Origin: Prorocentrum cordatum
Taxonomy: Eukaryota > Sar > Dinophyceae > Prorocentrales > Prorocentraceae
DNA: 64,000 nucleotides
Reading direction: 5' to 3'
NCBI GenBank assembly: GCA_963575745.1
Contig: CAUYUJ010011292.1
Coordinates: 327,007-391,006, forward strand
Each line of letters starts with the position of its first letter. Position 1 is the first letter of the stretch. Shown in pieces: positions 1 to 9,795 of the stretch. A program made the position numbers and the translations under genes. The notes below the pieces were generated by a model. It ran no database searches, was not told the origin of the DNA, and saw only the letters and a list, made by a program, of their open reading frames with translations.

Positions 1-1556
1 CGCAGATGCTGAGTCCACAGTATCGAAGATGGTCACTGACAGACTTGCGAGCCTCAGAAGCGCTTTGGCTTACTCTCTTACCACGCCACCACTTTTAAAG
101 GTCCATGTTGTATCATTACTTCACGCCCAAGAACCAACCAACGTGCAAGCGCGACGACTCAGCGATATCACGAGGAAGGTGCAGGCCTGCCCTGAAAGAT
201 CGCTTGTAAAGTGATGACATCATCGGGCGAGGTAGATCTGCACAGCGACTCCGGCGATCGTCGCCTGAACGGCGGTGTCGGCGACGAGGTCAAAGGACAT
301 GGCATTTGCAGGACGAGCGGGCTAAGGCGTGGACGCACGCGTGCTGGCAAGCGCGTCGTCCATGTCGTCGACGCGCGCTGGCAGTCTCACCGCTTGCGGT
401 CCGCTCCGGCTGCTCGGCTGAAACCCTAGCAGCAACCCATGGCTCTGAGGACTGCTGTTCCACGACTGTTACGCTACATGGCCTCTACGTTGGGCCTCTG
501 ACGCCCAGTCAGTTTAAGGATATTCTTGAGATGGGCGGCCGCGGCATTAAGGCCACCCTGGCCAATGTCACTAATGCGGAATATGTCTTCAAGCCCCTGT
601 CAAGCTAAGTCCTGGAGACACTGACTGAAGGCACCCTCTTGGGCCACATTTGTTGGATACGACAAATGATGGAGCGCGGTATCGTGCATAGCGCGCACTG
701 GTGTGACACCCGCGACATGACTGCAGACTGGTACAAAGTACGGAGGGAATTCAATTCTTCAAGCACGATTTGAAGCGACACGCCCCCTACAGGGTTGGCC
801 AGACGAACCCATCTGAGCCGCCCGAGGAATAATAAGCTGCGAGGTAACCTGCTAATGTTGAGCCCGCTGGCTGCTGCCTCTCCTGTGTAACATGGGTGCT
901 TTGCCGAGTTCGGTTGGATGCGGCCTCGCGCTTCTTCTCCCCCCCGGCTCTGTAGTAGGAAGGGCAACGGCGAGAGGTATCGAGCGCTTGTCCGCGGCAG
1001 CTTGGGCTCAACCGACCAGCCGCGAATTATGCCAGGTCGCACTGCGGCCCGCTATCTGACATCGATGCGGGAAACAATCCCTGGAGATGTCCCTTTGCCG
1101 CTCACGCGGCCATTCCTCACCTTTTGCTTTATCGTTGATACGATGCAACAGGGTTGGACGTATACTACGCCTAAGGCGTAGTATCTGGTTGGGTTTCGCA
1201 CCTCACTTTAATCTACCCAGCTCGCCCAGATCTCCACCGCTCGCCACCAAGCGCGCCCCTGTGCGCCCTGACGATGTGTTTGCGCCACGCACGCACGGCA
1301 CGGGCACCGTCCTCCCCACAGCCCACAGCCAGTCCTGTTGAAGGCTTCGAGAGATCATCGGACGCGAAGAAGTGGCAAATAAACGCGTATAGATGTTCTT
1401 CCGGTTTTGAATTATTTGGGCTTCTGGAAGGGTCACCAGGGTGCTGCGATTCATGTGGGGCCGTGTCGTGGCCCAGTCGGAACTTTTTGGAGGCTTGATG
1501 GGGCCATCTTCAACCGCCTTGAGTTTGTTTAAGCCATCATGGAGGCCATTTCGGAG
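1..1556. other. Unassigned GC-rich sequence
   Basis: No coding region is convincing here. Open frames are at most about 145 codons, overlap on both strands and contain no motif I recognise. A plus-strand frame at 306-608 is open for 100 codons, but nothing beyond its length supports it. The only structured element is a short palindrome listed separately. Confidence 0.5.
1162..1184. repeat. Perfect 11-bp palindrome with 1-nt centre
   Basis: The arms ATACTACGCCT and AGGCGTAGTAT flank a single A. The stretch stands in otherwise ordinary sequence. It could be a protein-binding site or the remnant of a foldback element. Nothing around it decides between these. Confidence 0.6.
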
Positions 1557-1614
1557 CTCCTCCTCCTCGTCCTCCGCCTCTTCCTCCTCCTCCTCCTCCT
1601 CCTCCTCCTCCTCA
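1557..1614. repeat. (TCC)n microsatellite
   Basis: A pyrimidine tract of about 58 bp made almost entirely of TCC units. It is the first of many GGA/CCT arrays in the window. Confidence 0.9.
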
Positions 1615-1741
1615 CCCCTCCTTGATGTGTCAGAGCCATGGCACGTGTGTCAATTGTTTCTCCGGGGGTGCATGGCCCGACGAACAGAACCTGGACGCCG
1701 AAATCGGGGAGACGCGCTAGGACTGAACGCCAAACAAATAG

Positions 1742-1853
1742 CTTGACATCGCTCGGTCGTGGTTTTTCCTTTTCACCGGCGAGGACCATTGAGGATCATC
1801 TTGCGCACGGCATCGAAGCATTCACGGGAAATGGACGTCCGAACGATGTCAAG
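1742..1853. mobile_element. Foldback element, family 1, copy 1 (112 bp)
   Basis: The left arm CTTGACATCGCTCGGTCGT (1742-1760) and the reverse complement of 1835-1853 agree at 17 of 19 positions. The interior is non-coding. Two further copies with the same arms and alignable interiors lie at 1980-2109 and 45016-46026. The structure is that of a non-autonomous MITE-like element. No target duplication is evident and no transposase family can be assigned. Confidence 0.7.
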
Positions 1854-1907
1854 GTAAGGGATCCGCCAAGTATGTTTGGGCCGACGCCGCGGGCGCGCAA
1901 GTCGGCA

Positions 1908-1950
1908 ACAACAACAGCAGCAGCAACAGCAGCAGGGCAGCAAGCAGACG
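1908..1950. repeat. CAA/CAG triplet tract
   Basis: A short mixed CAA/CAG array lies between the two family 1 foldback copies. Confidence 0.8.
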
Positions 1951-1979
1951 AGGACGAAAAAAAAAGAGGTGGGGCAAGG

Positions 1980-2109
1980 CTTGGCATCGCTCGGGCGTGT
2001 GCAGTTCTTTTCGGCGAAGACTACCGAGGAGCGTCTTGGATCATTATGCGAGAAAGAAGCGCATGACATCGAGAAATGCACGGGGAATGGACGTCCGATC
2101 GATGGCAAG
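1980..2109. mobile_element. Foldback element, family 1, copy 2 (130 bp)
   Basis: The left arm CTTGGCATCGCTCGGGCGT (1980-1998) matches the reverse complement of 2091-2109 at 16 of 19 positions. The interior aligns with copy 1: both have a GAGGA-CATC stretch near the middle and an ATGGACGTCCGA stretch before the right arm. It lies 126 bp from copy 1 in the same orientation, so local duplication or two insertions are both possible. Confidence 0.7.
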
Positions 2110-2723
2110 AAGGGGAGAAAAGGATGCCGAGGGCGAGGAGGAACGGGGGGGATGGACGCCCGAGGAAGGCGCGTAGGACGATGGCAAGAAGAGGGTGCCG
2201 AGGAGGGGCGAGGAGGGCGGAAACCAGGGACAGTCGAGGTTCGTCCGAGTATTTTGCGGAGGCCTTGCGGCTGGAGCCGCCGGCCCTGAAGGGGCACGAC
2301 GACGGCGACGACGACGCGGACGCTCTGGAGCCGAAAGCTGCCGAGGAGGACGAGAAGGAGAGAACCTGTCGAGGCAAGCCTTATGATGATCCAACCTACT
2401 TTCGCCTCGACCACCAAGAAAAATCTCAAACACCAGGAAAGTACCGAAACCTGGGGTTTTGTAGTGCCGAGCCCTGGGAGGCGACACTGTTTCGACACTG
2501 TTTCGACACTTTTCTGGGTGTTCGAAATTTGTTGGGGGATGTGGCCCTTACGTAAGATGGGGGCAACATGAGGCAAGTCGAGGGTCGTCGGAGCACGCTG
2601 GCCTGGCACTGTTGTGTGCAGCTGCTTCGGGCCCGGCCAGCTGGCCCTTTCATGGCGCTTCGTGGCGCCCAGAAGACCAGCTCCATGCAGTCGACTCGCC
2701 AGTCCCCTTTTCGCGATGTCCAC
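2110..2723. other. Unassigned purine-rich sequence
   Basis: GA-rich sequence without a recognisable gene. At 2483-2513 the 11-mer GACACTGTTTC is repeated twice, followed by a diverged third copy. Long minus-strand frames here are pyrimidine-rich low-complexity translations (Ser/Pro/Arg) and are not supported. Confidence 0.5.
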
Positions 2724-2902
2724 CAGAGACAAAAGTACCACTCCCACCAGCTAGGGGGGGGTCTGTCCCACCCTCTCGAACTGATGCTACCTCTTTCCAG
2801 GCATGCCTCCAGAGAGTTCCTGGAAGGAGGTGCTTGCCACCAGCTCGAGGGGAGGGAGCGGCCACCCCCTTAACTGGTGGTAGTGGTACTTTCGTCTCTC
2901 CT
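2724..2902. mobile_element. Foldback element, family 2 (~179 bp)
   Basis: The left arm (2724-2757) contains AAAAGTACCACTCCCACCAG. The right arm (2866-2902) reads in reverse complement GAAAGTACCACTACCACCAG. About 30 of 34 positions match across the whole arm. The interior has a secondary imperfect palindrome around 2800-2840. It is non-coding. No second copy was seen. Confidence 0.65.
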
Positions 2903-2999
2903 GAGATACCCCCCCCCTCTATAGCCTCCCCTCTGTTCACCACCCTTGCGCGTGAGGCCCTGGCCTGACGGGCCTTGCCCAGAGTCGGCCACGCGCGGA

Positions 3000-3133
3000 G
3001 GGGGCAGGAGGAGGGGGGAAGGCTTCTCAGAAGCACCCCTGCTTCTCGGAAGGCGCGGGCCTTCTCGCCAGGCCAGCGTTTTTTTTTCTGAGAAAACGTC
3101 GCCTAAGAAGCCTTCCCCCCTCCCCCGACCCCC
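3000..3133. mobile_element. Foldback element, family 3, copy 1 (134 bp)
   Basis: The inverted arms are G-rich at the outer end and finish in GGCTTCTCAGAAG on the left (about 3000-3034) and CCTAAGAAGCC on the right (3101-3133), with several mismatches. The sequence just inside the left arm, GAAGCACCCCTGCTT, is identical in the copy at 21452-21585, which has the same 134-bp length. No target duplication is clear. Confidence 0.7.
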
Positions 3134-3299
3134 CTCTCCACGCTGCCAACAGGGGGCCCCCGAGCCTGTGCCAAGGGTCGACCAAAGAACCCACCAGACC
3201 CCACCTACGGCCCTCCATGCTGCGCCACGTCCCACCAGGGGCCGTGTCATATACCGCGCGAAAGCTCAAGCCGGAGTTCATGGTATACGCTAGGGTCGG

Positions 3300-3465
3300 G
3301 CGGGTGGTAATGCGGGGTGATTCATTTGGGGGGTTTACCCTAAATTGCAGTTGAATGGGGGTGAAGTAATGAGGGGTGATTTACATGGGGGTTGACTTAA
3401 ATAGGGGGTGACTTGAATTGGGGATGGCACAAATTGGTGGTGACCTACATGGGGGGGGAAGAAAG
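3300..3465. repeat. Degenerate G-rich ~22-bp tandem repeat
   Basis: Imperfect units of the type GGGGGTGACTT-AAAT recur about seven times, for example GGGGTGATT, GGGGGTGAAGT, GGGGTGATTTAC and GGGGGTGACTTG. The sequence from 3466 to 3834 that follows shows no recognisable gene. Confidence 0.6.
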
Positions 3466-3834
3466 GGCCCTCAATGGGCACTTAGGGCCCCTTTTGGAGC
3501 CAGCAGGGGCCCTGAATGGGGTCCTGAAGAAAGGGGCTTTAGAGTGCCTCTCAGGGGACTTTTGCTCACCGCCCATCGAGGTCCCCCTCCAGGCCGCCCC
3601 GCCCGATGAGGCCCGCGGGACCGTAGGTGGGGTGGTGTCGTTTGTTTCCTGGTCCAAAGAGGGCCGTCGCCGTCGGCACTTGCCTCCGACTCGCCCCAGC
3701 CTCGGCGGGGGCACCGCGGCCGCGACGAGCACGCTGAAAAGGCGCTGAACGCCCAGCGGCGTGGAGCTCAGGCCGGGGCGTCGCCCAGGGGGGGGGGGCT
3801 CCTGGCGATTTTCTTGTTGTCTTCTTTGTTTGTT

Positions 3835-4410
3835 CTCTCTCTCTCTATATCTCTACATGTGTATATATATATATATGCAGAGAGATATGTTATATTACGT
3901 ATGGATTCATTTACATGCGTTCATACATACACGGATGCATACATACATACATGCATACATGCATGCACGCATACATGCATACATACACTTACAATCGGAC
4001 GCACACATATAAATGCATGTGTACGTATATACATACATACAAACGTACGTACTTACGTACATGTATATATATGTGTATGCATGTTTATATACATGTACAT
4101 ATACATATATTATGCATATACATATACATGTACGTATACATGTACATGTACATGTACATATACATATATAAATACATCACATACATACATGCATGCATGC
4201 ATACATACATACATGCATATATACATACATCCATACATGCATACGTACGTATGTACGTACGTACGTACGTACGTACGTACATACATACATACATACATAC
4301 AATCATACATACAAACATACGTACATACATACATACATACATACATACATACATACATACATACATACATACATACATACATACATACACACACGTACAA
4401 ACATACCTGC
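3835..4410. repeat. CT/TA then ACAT-GTAC microsatellite block
   Basis: A CT run and a TA run lead into about 500 bp of CATA, TACA, CGTA and related tetranucleotides, ending in roughly 25 uninterrupted ACAT units. Long frames encoding His-Thr-Tyr-Ile repeats are artefacts of this array. Confidence 0.95.
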
Positions 4411-4439
4411 ATGCGTCTGTGTAGGGGTGTAGCTGCCCC

Positions 4440-5060
4440 AGGGGTGGCCCGTCCTGGGCTCAGGGGCGGTGTGTAGCTGCCTCCCGGGCCAAGCCGGGAG
4501 GGCGCACACACCGCTCCTGGGCCCTGGGCGGGCCAGGGGGGCCCACCTCTTGGGGGTCCACGCCCAGACGTCTGGGGTCTGGGGGGTGGGAGGGTGAGGA
4601 GGGAGCAGGGGGAAGGGGCGCGAGGAGGGGTCTGGGGGGGCGGGGGGGGTGAGGAGGGGGGGGAAGGGGAACGAGCAGGGAATCTGGGGGGGGGGGGCAG
4701 GGGAGGGTGGAACAGGGGGAAGGGGCACGAGGAGGGGTCTGGGGGGTAGGAGGAAGAGGAAGAGAGGACGGGTCGGGAGGGGGGGGAAGGAGTTAGGGGG
4801 GGGGGCATGAGGAGCGTCGCGCCACAGAAGGAGAGGGTGTCCTGGTTGGAAACGGCGTGCCCTGGAGGTTCGCCGTCGGTTTCGGGCTCCAGGGCTCTCC
4901 CCGCGGGCCCCGGGACCGTCAGAGAACGACTCGGGGCGAAGATCTTCGTAGGAGGAGGGAGGAGGGAGGAGGGATAGGGAGGGGCAGGAGGAGGAAGGGG
5001 TAGGAGGAGGGAGGGGCAGGAGGGCGGAGAGGGGTAGGAAGAGGGAGGAGGGACGACGGC
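4440..5060. repeat. G-rich homopurine tract
   Basis: About 600 bp dominated by GGGG, GGGA and GGAGGA on the plus strand, with poly-G runs up to about 10. It is non-coding. The minus-strand proline/serine-rich frame is a translation of the tract. Confidence 0.85.
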
Positions 5061-5090
5061 GCCGCCTCGGCGCGGGCGATCCTCGGGGGC
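5041..5090. repeat. Dispersed motif following a purine tract, copy 1
   Basis: GACGGCGCCGCCTCG followed by CGCGGGCGATCCTCGGGG ends the purine tract. A close copy lies at 19946-19995, again directly after a GGA array. Roughly 40 bp match with about five differences. The rest of 5090-5455 holds no recognisable gene. Confidence 0.55.
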
Positions 5091-5462
5091 CACCCCGATA
5101 CCCGGGGCCACCCAGGGTGCGGGTAGGGGTTCCGACGGAGGAGAGATTGGTTTGAGTCGGCAGGGGGTCTGAAGTGGTCCAGCACGGGCTCTGGCCAGGG
5201 CTTCTTTCTTCGTTTTTTCTCCTCTGGCTGACCTCGTGGGGGTTCGTCGTAGCCACGGCTGGACGCGGCTCGATACCTCAGGAAGGGTCCGTGCACCGAT
5301 TTCGAGCGGATCCGGCCTCCTCTGTCTCGAAATATGTTCTCGGGGCCCATCCAGCGCAGACCTCCCAGCCGCATCCAAGATACCGCACCGCTGTGCGTCC
5401 TTCGTCGCCGCGGCTGCATTCGCCTCGAGGTCCGGGCCAGACGCAGTTTTTAAGAGGTCCGT

Positions 5463-5617
5463 TTAAGTCGGGCCTGTCCCACTACAGGGGGGATCATCCA
5501 AAGTAGAACAAGAATAGCGTGGGGATCTTCTGACTATTTGTGATCATGTGGGTGTATTGTGTTAGGATTCTTTATTGTTCGTCCAAATCTCCCTGCAGGG
5601 GGACGTGCCTGGCCTAA
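5463..5617. mobile_element. Foldback element, family 4, copy 1 (155 bp, 8-bp TSD)
   Basis: The left terminus TTAAGTCGGGCCTGTCC and the reverse complement of the right terminus TTAGGCCAGGCACGTCC form inverted repeats that continue inward to a CTACAGG/CTGCAGG segment. The element is flanked exactly by the direct repeat AGGTCCGT (5455-5462 and 5618-5625). An 8-bp target duplication with a short non-coding interior is typical of non-autonomous DNA transposons such as hAT-type MITEs; the superfamily assignment is inference. A related copy is at 44582-44730. Confidence 0.8.
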
Positions 5618-5625
5618 AGGTCCGT

Positions 5626-5924
5626 GGAGCAGCGGTGTCGGGTGGCGGCGCGCGCCAGGGGATGGCGCGAGGGAGGCGGCCCTCTAAGAATGGTGGGGGC
5701 TTCCTGGAATGCTGGGGGCGCCTGGATGCTTCTTTCGTCAGGGGCGGGGAGGGCTCCTAAGTGGCCACCTGCCTGCTCAGAATCCCCTTCGCCTTTTTAG
5801 AAGACCACCTCCCTCGCGCCACCCGTTTGTCGTTTGTGCGCGTTGCCAGGTCGGTATCTTTCTGTTCCCCCAGGTGGGGAGGAGGGGTGGGGGAGGAGAA
5901 GGGGAGAAGGAAGAGGGGGATGGA
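5626..5924. other. Unassigned sequence
   Basis: GC-rich sequence between a foldback element and a GGA array. No gene or repeat is recognisable. Confidence 0.5.
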
Positions 5925-6030
5925 GAGGAGGAGGAGGAGGAGGAGGAGGAGGAGGAGCAGGAGGAGCAGGAGGAGCAGGAGGAGCAGGAGGAGCAGGAGG
6001 AGCAGGAGCAGTAGCAGGAGCAGGAGGAGC
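5925..6030. repeat. GGA / GCAGGA array
   Basis: GGA units grade into GAGCAG-GAG hexamers. It is homopurine apart from regular C substitutions. Confidence 0.9.
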
Positions 6031-6282
6031 AGGAGGCGCCTTCTGCGCGGGATATCCCCGCGCCCGGAGGGGGGCGCTGCCCTCCCACAGACGGCGACGA
6101 GCGCGGCGCCGGGCCCGCTCGATAGCGGGTGCCCGCGCCTTGCATGCGGCACCGTCAGCCTAGCCCATGGCAGGGGGCCTGCTGCGCCCAGCACCACCAG
6201 CAGCCATGAGGCACACCAGCTGGGGACAGCCGAGGCGCACACCGCGGGGAGGAGAGCGTGGAGACTGAACCCAAGCGGCCCT

Positions 6283-6406
6283 CCTCCTCCTCCTCCTCCT
6301 CCTCCTCCTCCTCTTCCTCCTCCAACTCCTCCACCTCCTCCTCCTCCTCCTCCTCCTCATCCTCTTTCTCTTCCTCTTCCTCTGCCTCCTCTTCCTCATC
6401 ATCCCC

Positions 6407-6440
<34 letters not shown>

Positions 6441-6470
6441 TCCTCCTCCTCCTCCTCCTCCTCCTCCCTC
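6283..6470. repeat. CCT array with internal (CTG)9
   Basis: A pyrimidine CCT array of about 190 bp is interrupted at about 6411-6437 by roughly nine CTG units. Confidence 0.9.
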
Positions 6471-6471
6471 C

Positions 6472-6885
6472 TGGATACTTGCGGCGAGGAGCCGATTGGC
6501 GTATGCGGCCAGGAAACACCAAGCCGCCGCAGCCAAGGACTTGGCCATACTCCTCGGCCACGACCATGACTGGGACACCACCGACGTCGTCACCGTCGAC
6601 CGCGTCAACGCCAGCACCAGCATCAAGTTCCAGTTGAGCCCGAAGGCGAAGAAGTACGTGCCCGCTGGCACGGCCGTGGCGGCCGAGCGCGCTGCCCGAG
6701 AGCCCCTGAACCCAGGGGCTCCAGCATCCTGGGGAAACCTGGGTGTGGTCCGGAGGCCACGACCAGGCATTGCGCTGAGGCTAGCCGCGGCACACGAATT
6801 GCATGGAGCACCAGACTTGACTGTCTCGCCATATGGAACAGGCGTTGGGGTGCACCGCACAAAGCTCACCCCACGAAGTACATAG
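6472..6885 (+). CDS. Possible coding remnant, unrecognised
   Basis: After the CCT array the frame stays open for about 137 codons and its composition becomes mixed (Ala, Asp, Val, Lys, His) instead of repetitive. It includes the segments AKDLAILLGHDHDWD and KFQLSPKAKKYVPAG. It ends at a stop near 6885. I recognise no domain. It may be an exon or a retroelement fragment. The frame also runs upstream through the microsatellite, so no start can be chosen. Confidence 0.25.
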   Translation, partial: WILAARSRLAYAARKHQAAAAKDLAILLGHDHDWDTTDVVTVDRVNASTSIKFQLSPKAKKYVPAGTAVAAERAAREPLNPGAPASWGNLGVVRRPRPGIALRLAAAHELHGAPDLTVSPYGTGVGVHRTKLTPRST

Positions 6886-7071
6886 TCGTCCGGCCGCCCC
6901 CACCCGCCGTCCAGGTCGACCCGCTGGCGCCGATCCCGGTGCCGGGCGTCGCCTGACCCACGGCGGGCAGCCGTTGCGCGCCGAGCTACTGGCGGCACGG
7001 TCACCGCCGAAAGCGACACCGACCACCTGGAGGAAGACCCCAGGCCGAAGTATGTAAGCATGTACAACGAC
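6886..7071. other. Unassigned sequence
   Basis: Proline-rich translations continue in another frame, but no recognisable gene is present before the next GGA array. Confidence 0.4.
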
Positions 7072-7275
7072 ATGGAGGAGGAGGAGGAGGAGCAGGAGGA
7101 GGAGGACTAGGAGGAGGAGGAAGAGGAGGAGGAGGAGGGGGAGAAGGAGGAGCAGGAGGAGGAGGACTAGGAGGAGGAGGACGAGGGGGACGAGGAGGAC
7201 GAGGAGGACGAGGAGGACGAGGAGGACGAGGAGGACGAGGAGGAGGAGGAGGAGGAGGAGGAGGAGGACGAGGAG
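7072..7275. repeat. GGA array passing into (GAGGAC)n
   Basis: About 200 bp of GGA units, with a central run of GAGGAC hexamers. Confidence 0.95.
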
Positions 7276-7331
7276 AGAGGTCACGCAGGGCAAGGACGAC
7301 CCCGAGGATAACCGCGCCCGCCATCGCCAGG

Positions 7332-7787
7332 ATGATGCTGCTGCCGGGGTGGAGGCCGAGGATTTGTCCACACCTGGATTTCGGAGCTCAACGTCACATG
7401 TCTGCCATTCGCGCCACATGCAGTTTTTTTGACGAACTCCAGCTGATCGGATCCTCGAGAAACGCATGCATCGTGTTGTACAGTCGCGATGAAGACGCCA
7501 GACAGACGACGGATCACATGAAGGGGATGCCACGCGTAGCCAGCCCGTTCACTATTCCCCTGCACGAGAAAGAGGAACATATTGGCCTACCAGTACCAGA
7601 CTTCGGTGGCGACGATTCCCCACACGCCACAGTTGGGAGTACCTCTCCCCGCCAGCACAGGGAGGCGTTTGTCCAAGGCCTCGAAGAGCGACTCATTGGG
7701 GCAACCGACGTGTGCGAATTACAGATCATTGTGGAGATCATCGTCGGGTCCCTAGACCTAGCCCAGTCACTTGGTGCGCAGCGGTAG
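7332..7787 (+). CDS. Unrecognised ORF, 151 codons
   Basis: An ATG-to-stop frame of mixed, non-repetitive composition lies between two GGA arrays. It includes a hydrophobic-acidic helix-like C-terminal region with ATDVCELQIIVEIIVGSLD. No family motif is recognised. With no introns identified and nothing supportive nearby, it could be a chance frame in GC-rich DNA. Confidence 0.25.
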   Translation: MMLLPGWRPRICPHLDFGAQRHMSAIRATCSFFDELQLIGSSRNACIVLYSRDEDARQTTDHMKGMPRVASPFTIPLHEKEEHIGLPVPDFGGDDSPHATVGSTSPRQHREAFVQGLEERLIGATDVCELQIIVEIIVGSLDLAQSLGAQR

Positions 7788-7789
7788 AT

Positions 7790-8037
7790 CGAATCACTCT
7801 CACCGCGTATCTGGTGACGGTGCACCACCAGCGCTCCTTTGGCCCCGAGAAGCTGACCAACAGCCCCGAGGAGCGGGCCAACAGCGACTGGCCCCGCGGC
7901 GGCCGAGGCAGGGCGGCGGGGGCCCCCCGGCCCCGACGCCCCCGGGGCCGCGTCGGCGGCGCCCCCAGGGGAGCAGCGGGGCCCCCCTCATGGGCCCAAC
8001 ACCCTCAGGGGCGCCAGGAGGGAGAAGGAACACCAAG
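7790..8037. other. Unassigned GC-rich sequence
   Basis: Very GC-rich linker (runs of GGCGGC and CCCCGG) before the GGA array. No feature is recognised. Confidence 0.4.
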
Positions 8038-8263
8038 AGAGGAGGAGGAGGCGGACGAGGAGGAGGCGGAGGAGGAGGAGGAGAGGAAGAGGAGGAGGAG
8101 GGGAGGAAAGGAGGAGGAGGAGGAGGAGGAGGAGGAGAGGAGGAGGAGGAGGAGGAGGAGGAGGAGGAGGAGGAGGAGGAGGAAGAGGAGGCGGAGGCGG
8201 ATGAAGAGAGCATGTTTGAACAAGAGACAAAGGAAAAGCAGGAACGAGAGGAGAAAAAAGAGA

Positions 8264-8294
<31 letters not shown>

Positions 8295-8315
8295 GGAGGC
8301 GCCGACGGAGCGGCG
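8038..8315. repeat. GGA array
   Basis: About 280 bp of near-continuous GGA/GGAGGC units, interrupted around 8210-8260 by an AAAG-rich purine stretch. Overlapping frames of polyGlu, polyGly or polyArg are artefacts. Confidence 0.95.
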
Positions 8316-8569
8316 CTGGCCACCGCCGTCCCGCAGGTCTCTCCTCGGTTCCTCCCCTCCTGTGCTCGGTCCGTCCAGTCGTGCCCTCGCGGCCTCTTCT
8401 TCTGGGTCCCCTGTCCGTCTCCCCCCCCTCGCCCGTCGCCGGCTTCACCGAAATCGGACCATTTTCGGAATGACCCCTCCTGGCGCTTCATTCAGTGCCG
8501 CCCGGAAAAGACTTTGGTCGCGTGTGTAGGATTTTCATACCGTCAGGTGCATAGGTGCTCAGGAGGGAA

Positions 8570-9050
8570 GAGGGGAATGGAGAGGGAGATGGAGGATGAG
8601 GGAGGGGGAGGGACCAGGGAGGGAGGAGGGAGGGGGGGAGGGACGGGGAGGAGGAGGAGGAGGAACAGGGGGATGAGGAAATTGAAGAGAAGGAGGAGGA
8701 GGAGGAGGAGGAGGAACGGGGGGAGGAAGAGAAGGCGAATAAGGCAGAGAAAGAGGAGGAGGAGGAGGAGGAGGAGGAAAAGGGGGAGGAAGAGAAGACG
8801 AAGAAGGAAGAGAAGGAGGAGGAGGAGGAGGAGCAGGAGGAGCAGGAGGAGGAGGCAGAAGAGGAGGAGGAGGAGGAGGAGGAGGAGGAGGGGAGACGCA
8901 TGGAGGAGAGTGATAGAGGCGAGGGATGGGATGGGAAGAGGGTGGAGGAGGGAGGATTGGAGGGCGGAGGAGGACGGAGGGGAATGGGGGGGATGGAAGA
9001 GGGGGGATGGGAAGAGGGGGGAGGAGGGAGGATAGGATATGATAGGATAG
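8570..9050. repeat. GGA array
   Basis: About 480 bp of homopurine sequence, mostly GGA with GGGA and GAAGA variants, ending in GATAG-GATAT repeats around 9030-9050. The stretch 9051-9400 that follows contains no recognisable gene. Confidence 0.95.
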
Positions 9051-9411
9051 GACCGATCGCGAAACGAGGTGACATGACCTGAGCACACAGCACGAGCTCT
9101 TGGCCCGGCTGCGGCCATGGCTACTGAAATTTAGGGAACTGACCCGCATACATACGGGTCCAGTAGATACGTCTGGTAGCTGTAACCTGCACCCTCTGTC
9201 CAAGTGGGAGCCTGGGAGACGACAGGCACGCATTGGTGAGCCCCCACATGCGTTGACCCCCGTAGAACCCGCACGAGCAGCATTACCACAATCGCGAAAC
9301 ATGACTAGGATGTGTCCAGCTCCCCCGAGTTACATATTACGACCTCTGGCAGCTTCGAGAAATGTTCGTCTTGATGAATCAAGTCAACACATTCGGTGCA
9401 TCGCCACAGGG

Positions 9412-9795
9412 TCAAGGTGGCCAGCGAAGCACTGGCATGGTAACGCTGGCGGCTCCTGCCGTCCTCAGACAAAGAATGGGCCGAGGAGAAGAAAGCAAGG
9501 GCAGCAGCAGAGTGGAGGGGGCAGCGCTTTTTTTCACGGCGACCCCGTGTCTTTTATCCGCAATCGCTGCCTCAATATGAGCACGGAGCAATCGCTTGCG
9601 GACAAGTCGGGCCATGTGTTCTGCCCTGGCGACCTTGTGCCGACAGTGCTGGGGTAGGCGGGCTTCGAGCGCCGCCTGGCGTGCATGCTCGTCTGCCGCA
9701 GCATTGCCCAGAGCCAGCCACTGAGGCAGCCCTGAGCGCACGAATTCAGCTGCCGACTGGTGAGAGGGTACCTGCACCACCACGATGGTGTTCAA
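9412..9795 (-). pseudogene. Element A: C-terminal half of RNase H and tail
   Basis: The first residues read VVVQVPSHQSA and continue to GNAAADEHARQAA. This matches the end of type I RNase H: a His-containing SH segment and the fourth catalytic Asp in the GNxxAD motif. The reading frame differs from the adjoining upstream ORF, so a frameshift separates the two halves of the domain. Downstream residues are basic and then low complexity. The frame is open to 9412, but element A probably ends earlier. Confidence 0.8.

Noticed and set aside
6258-6569. Serine- or arginine-rich protein across the CCT array
   Set aside because: Composition is wholly that of the microsatellite. Only the non-repetitive continuation after 6472 was kept, at low confidence.
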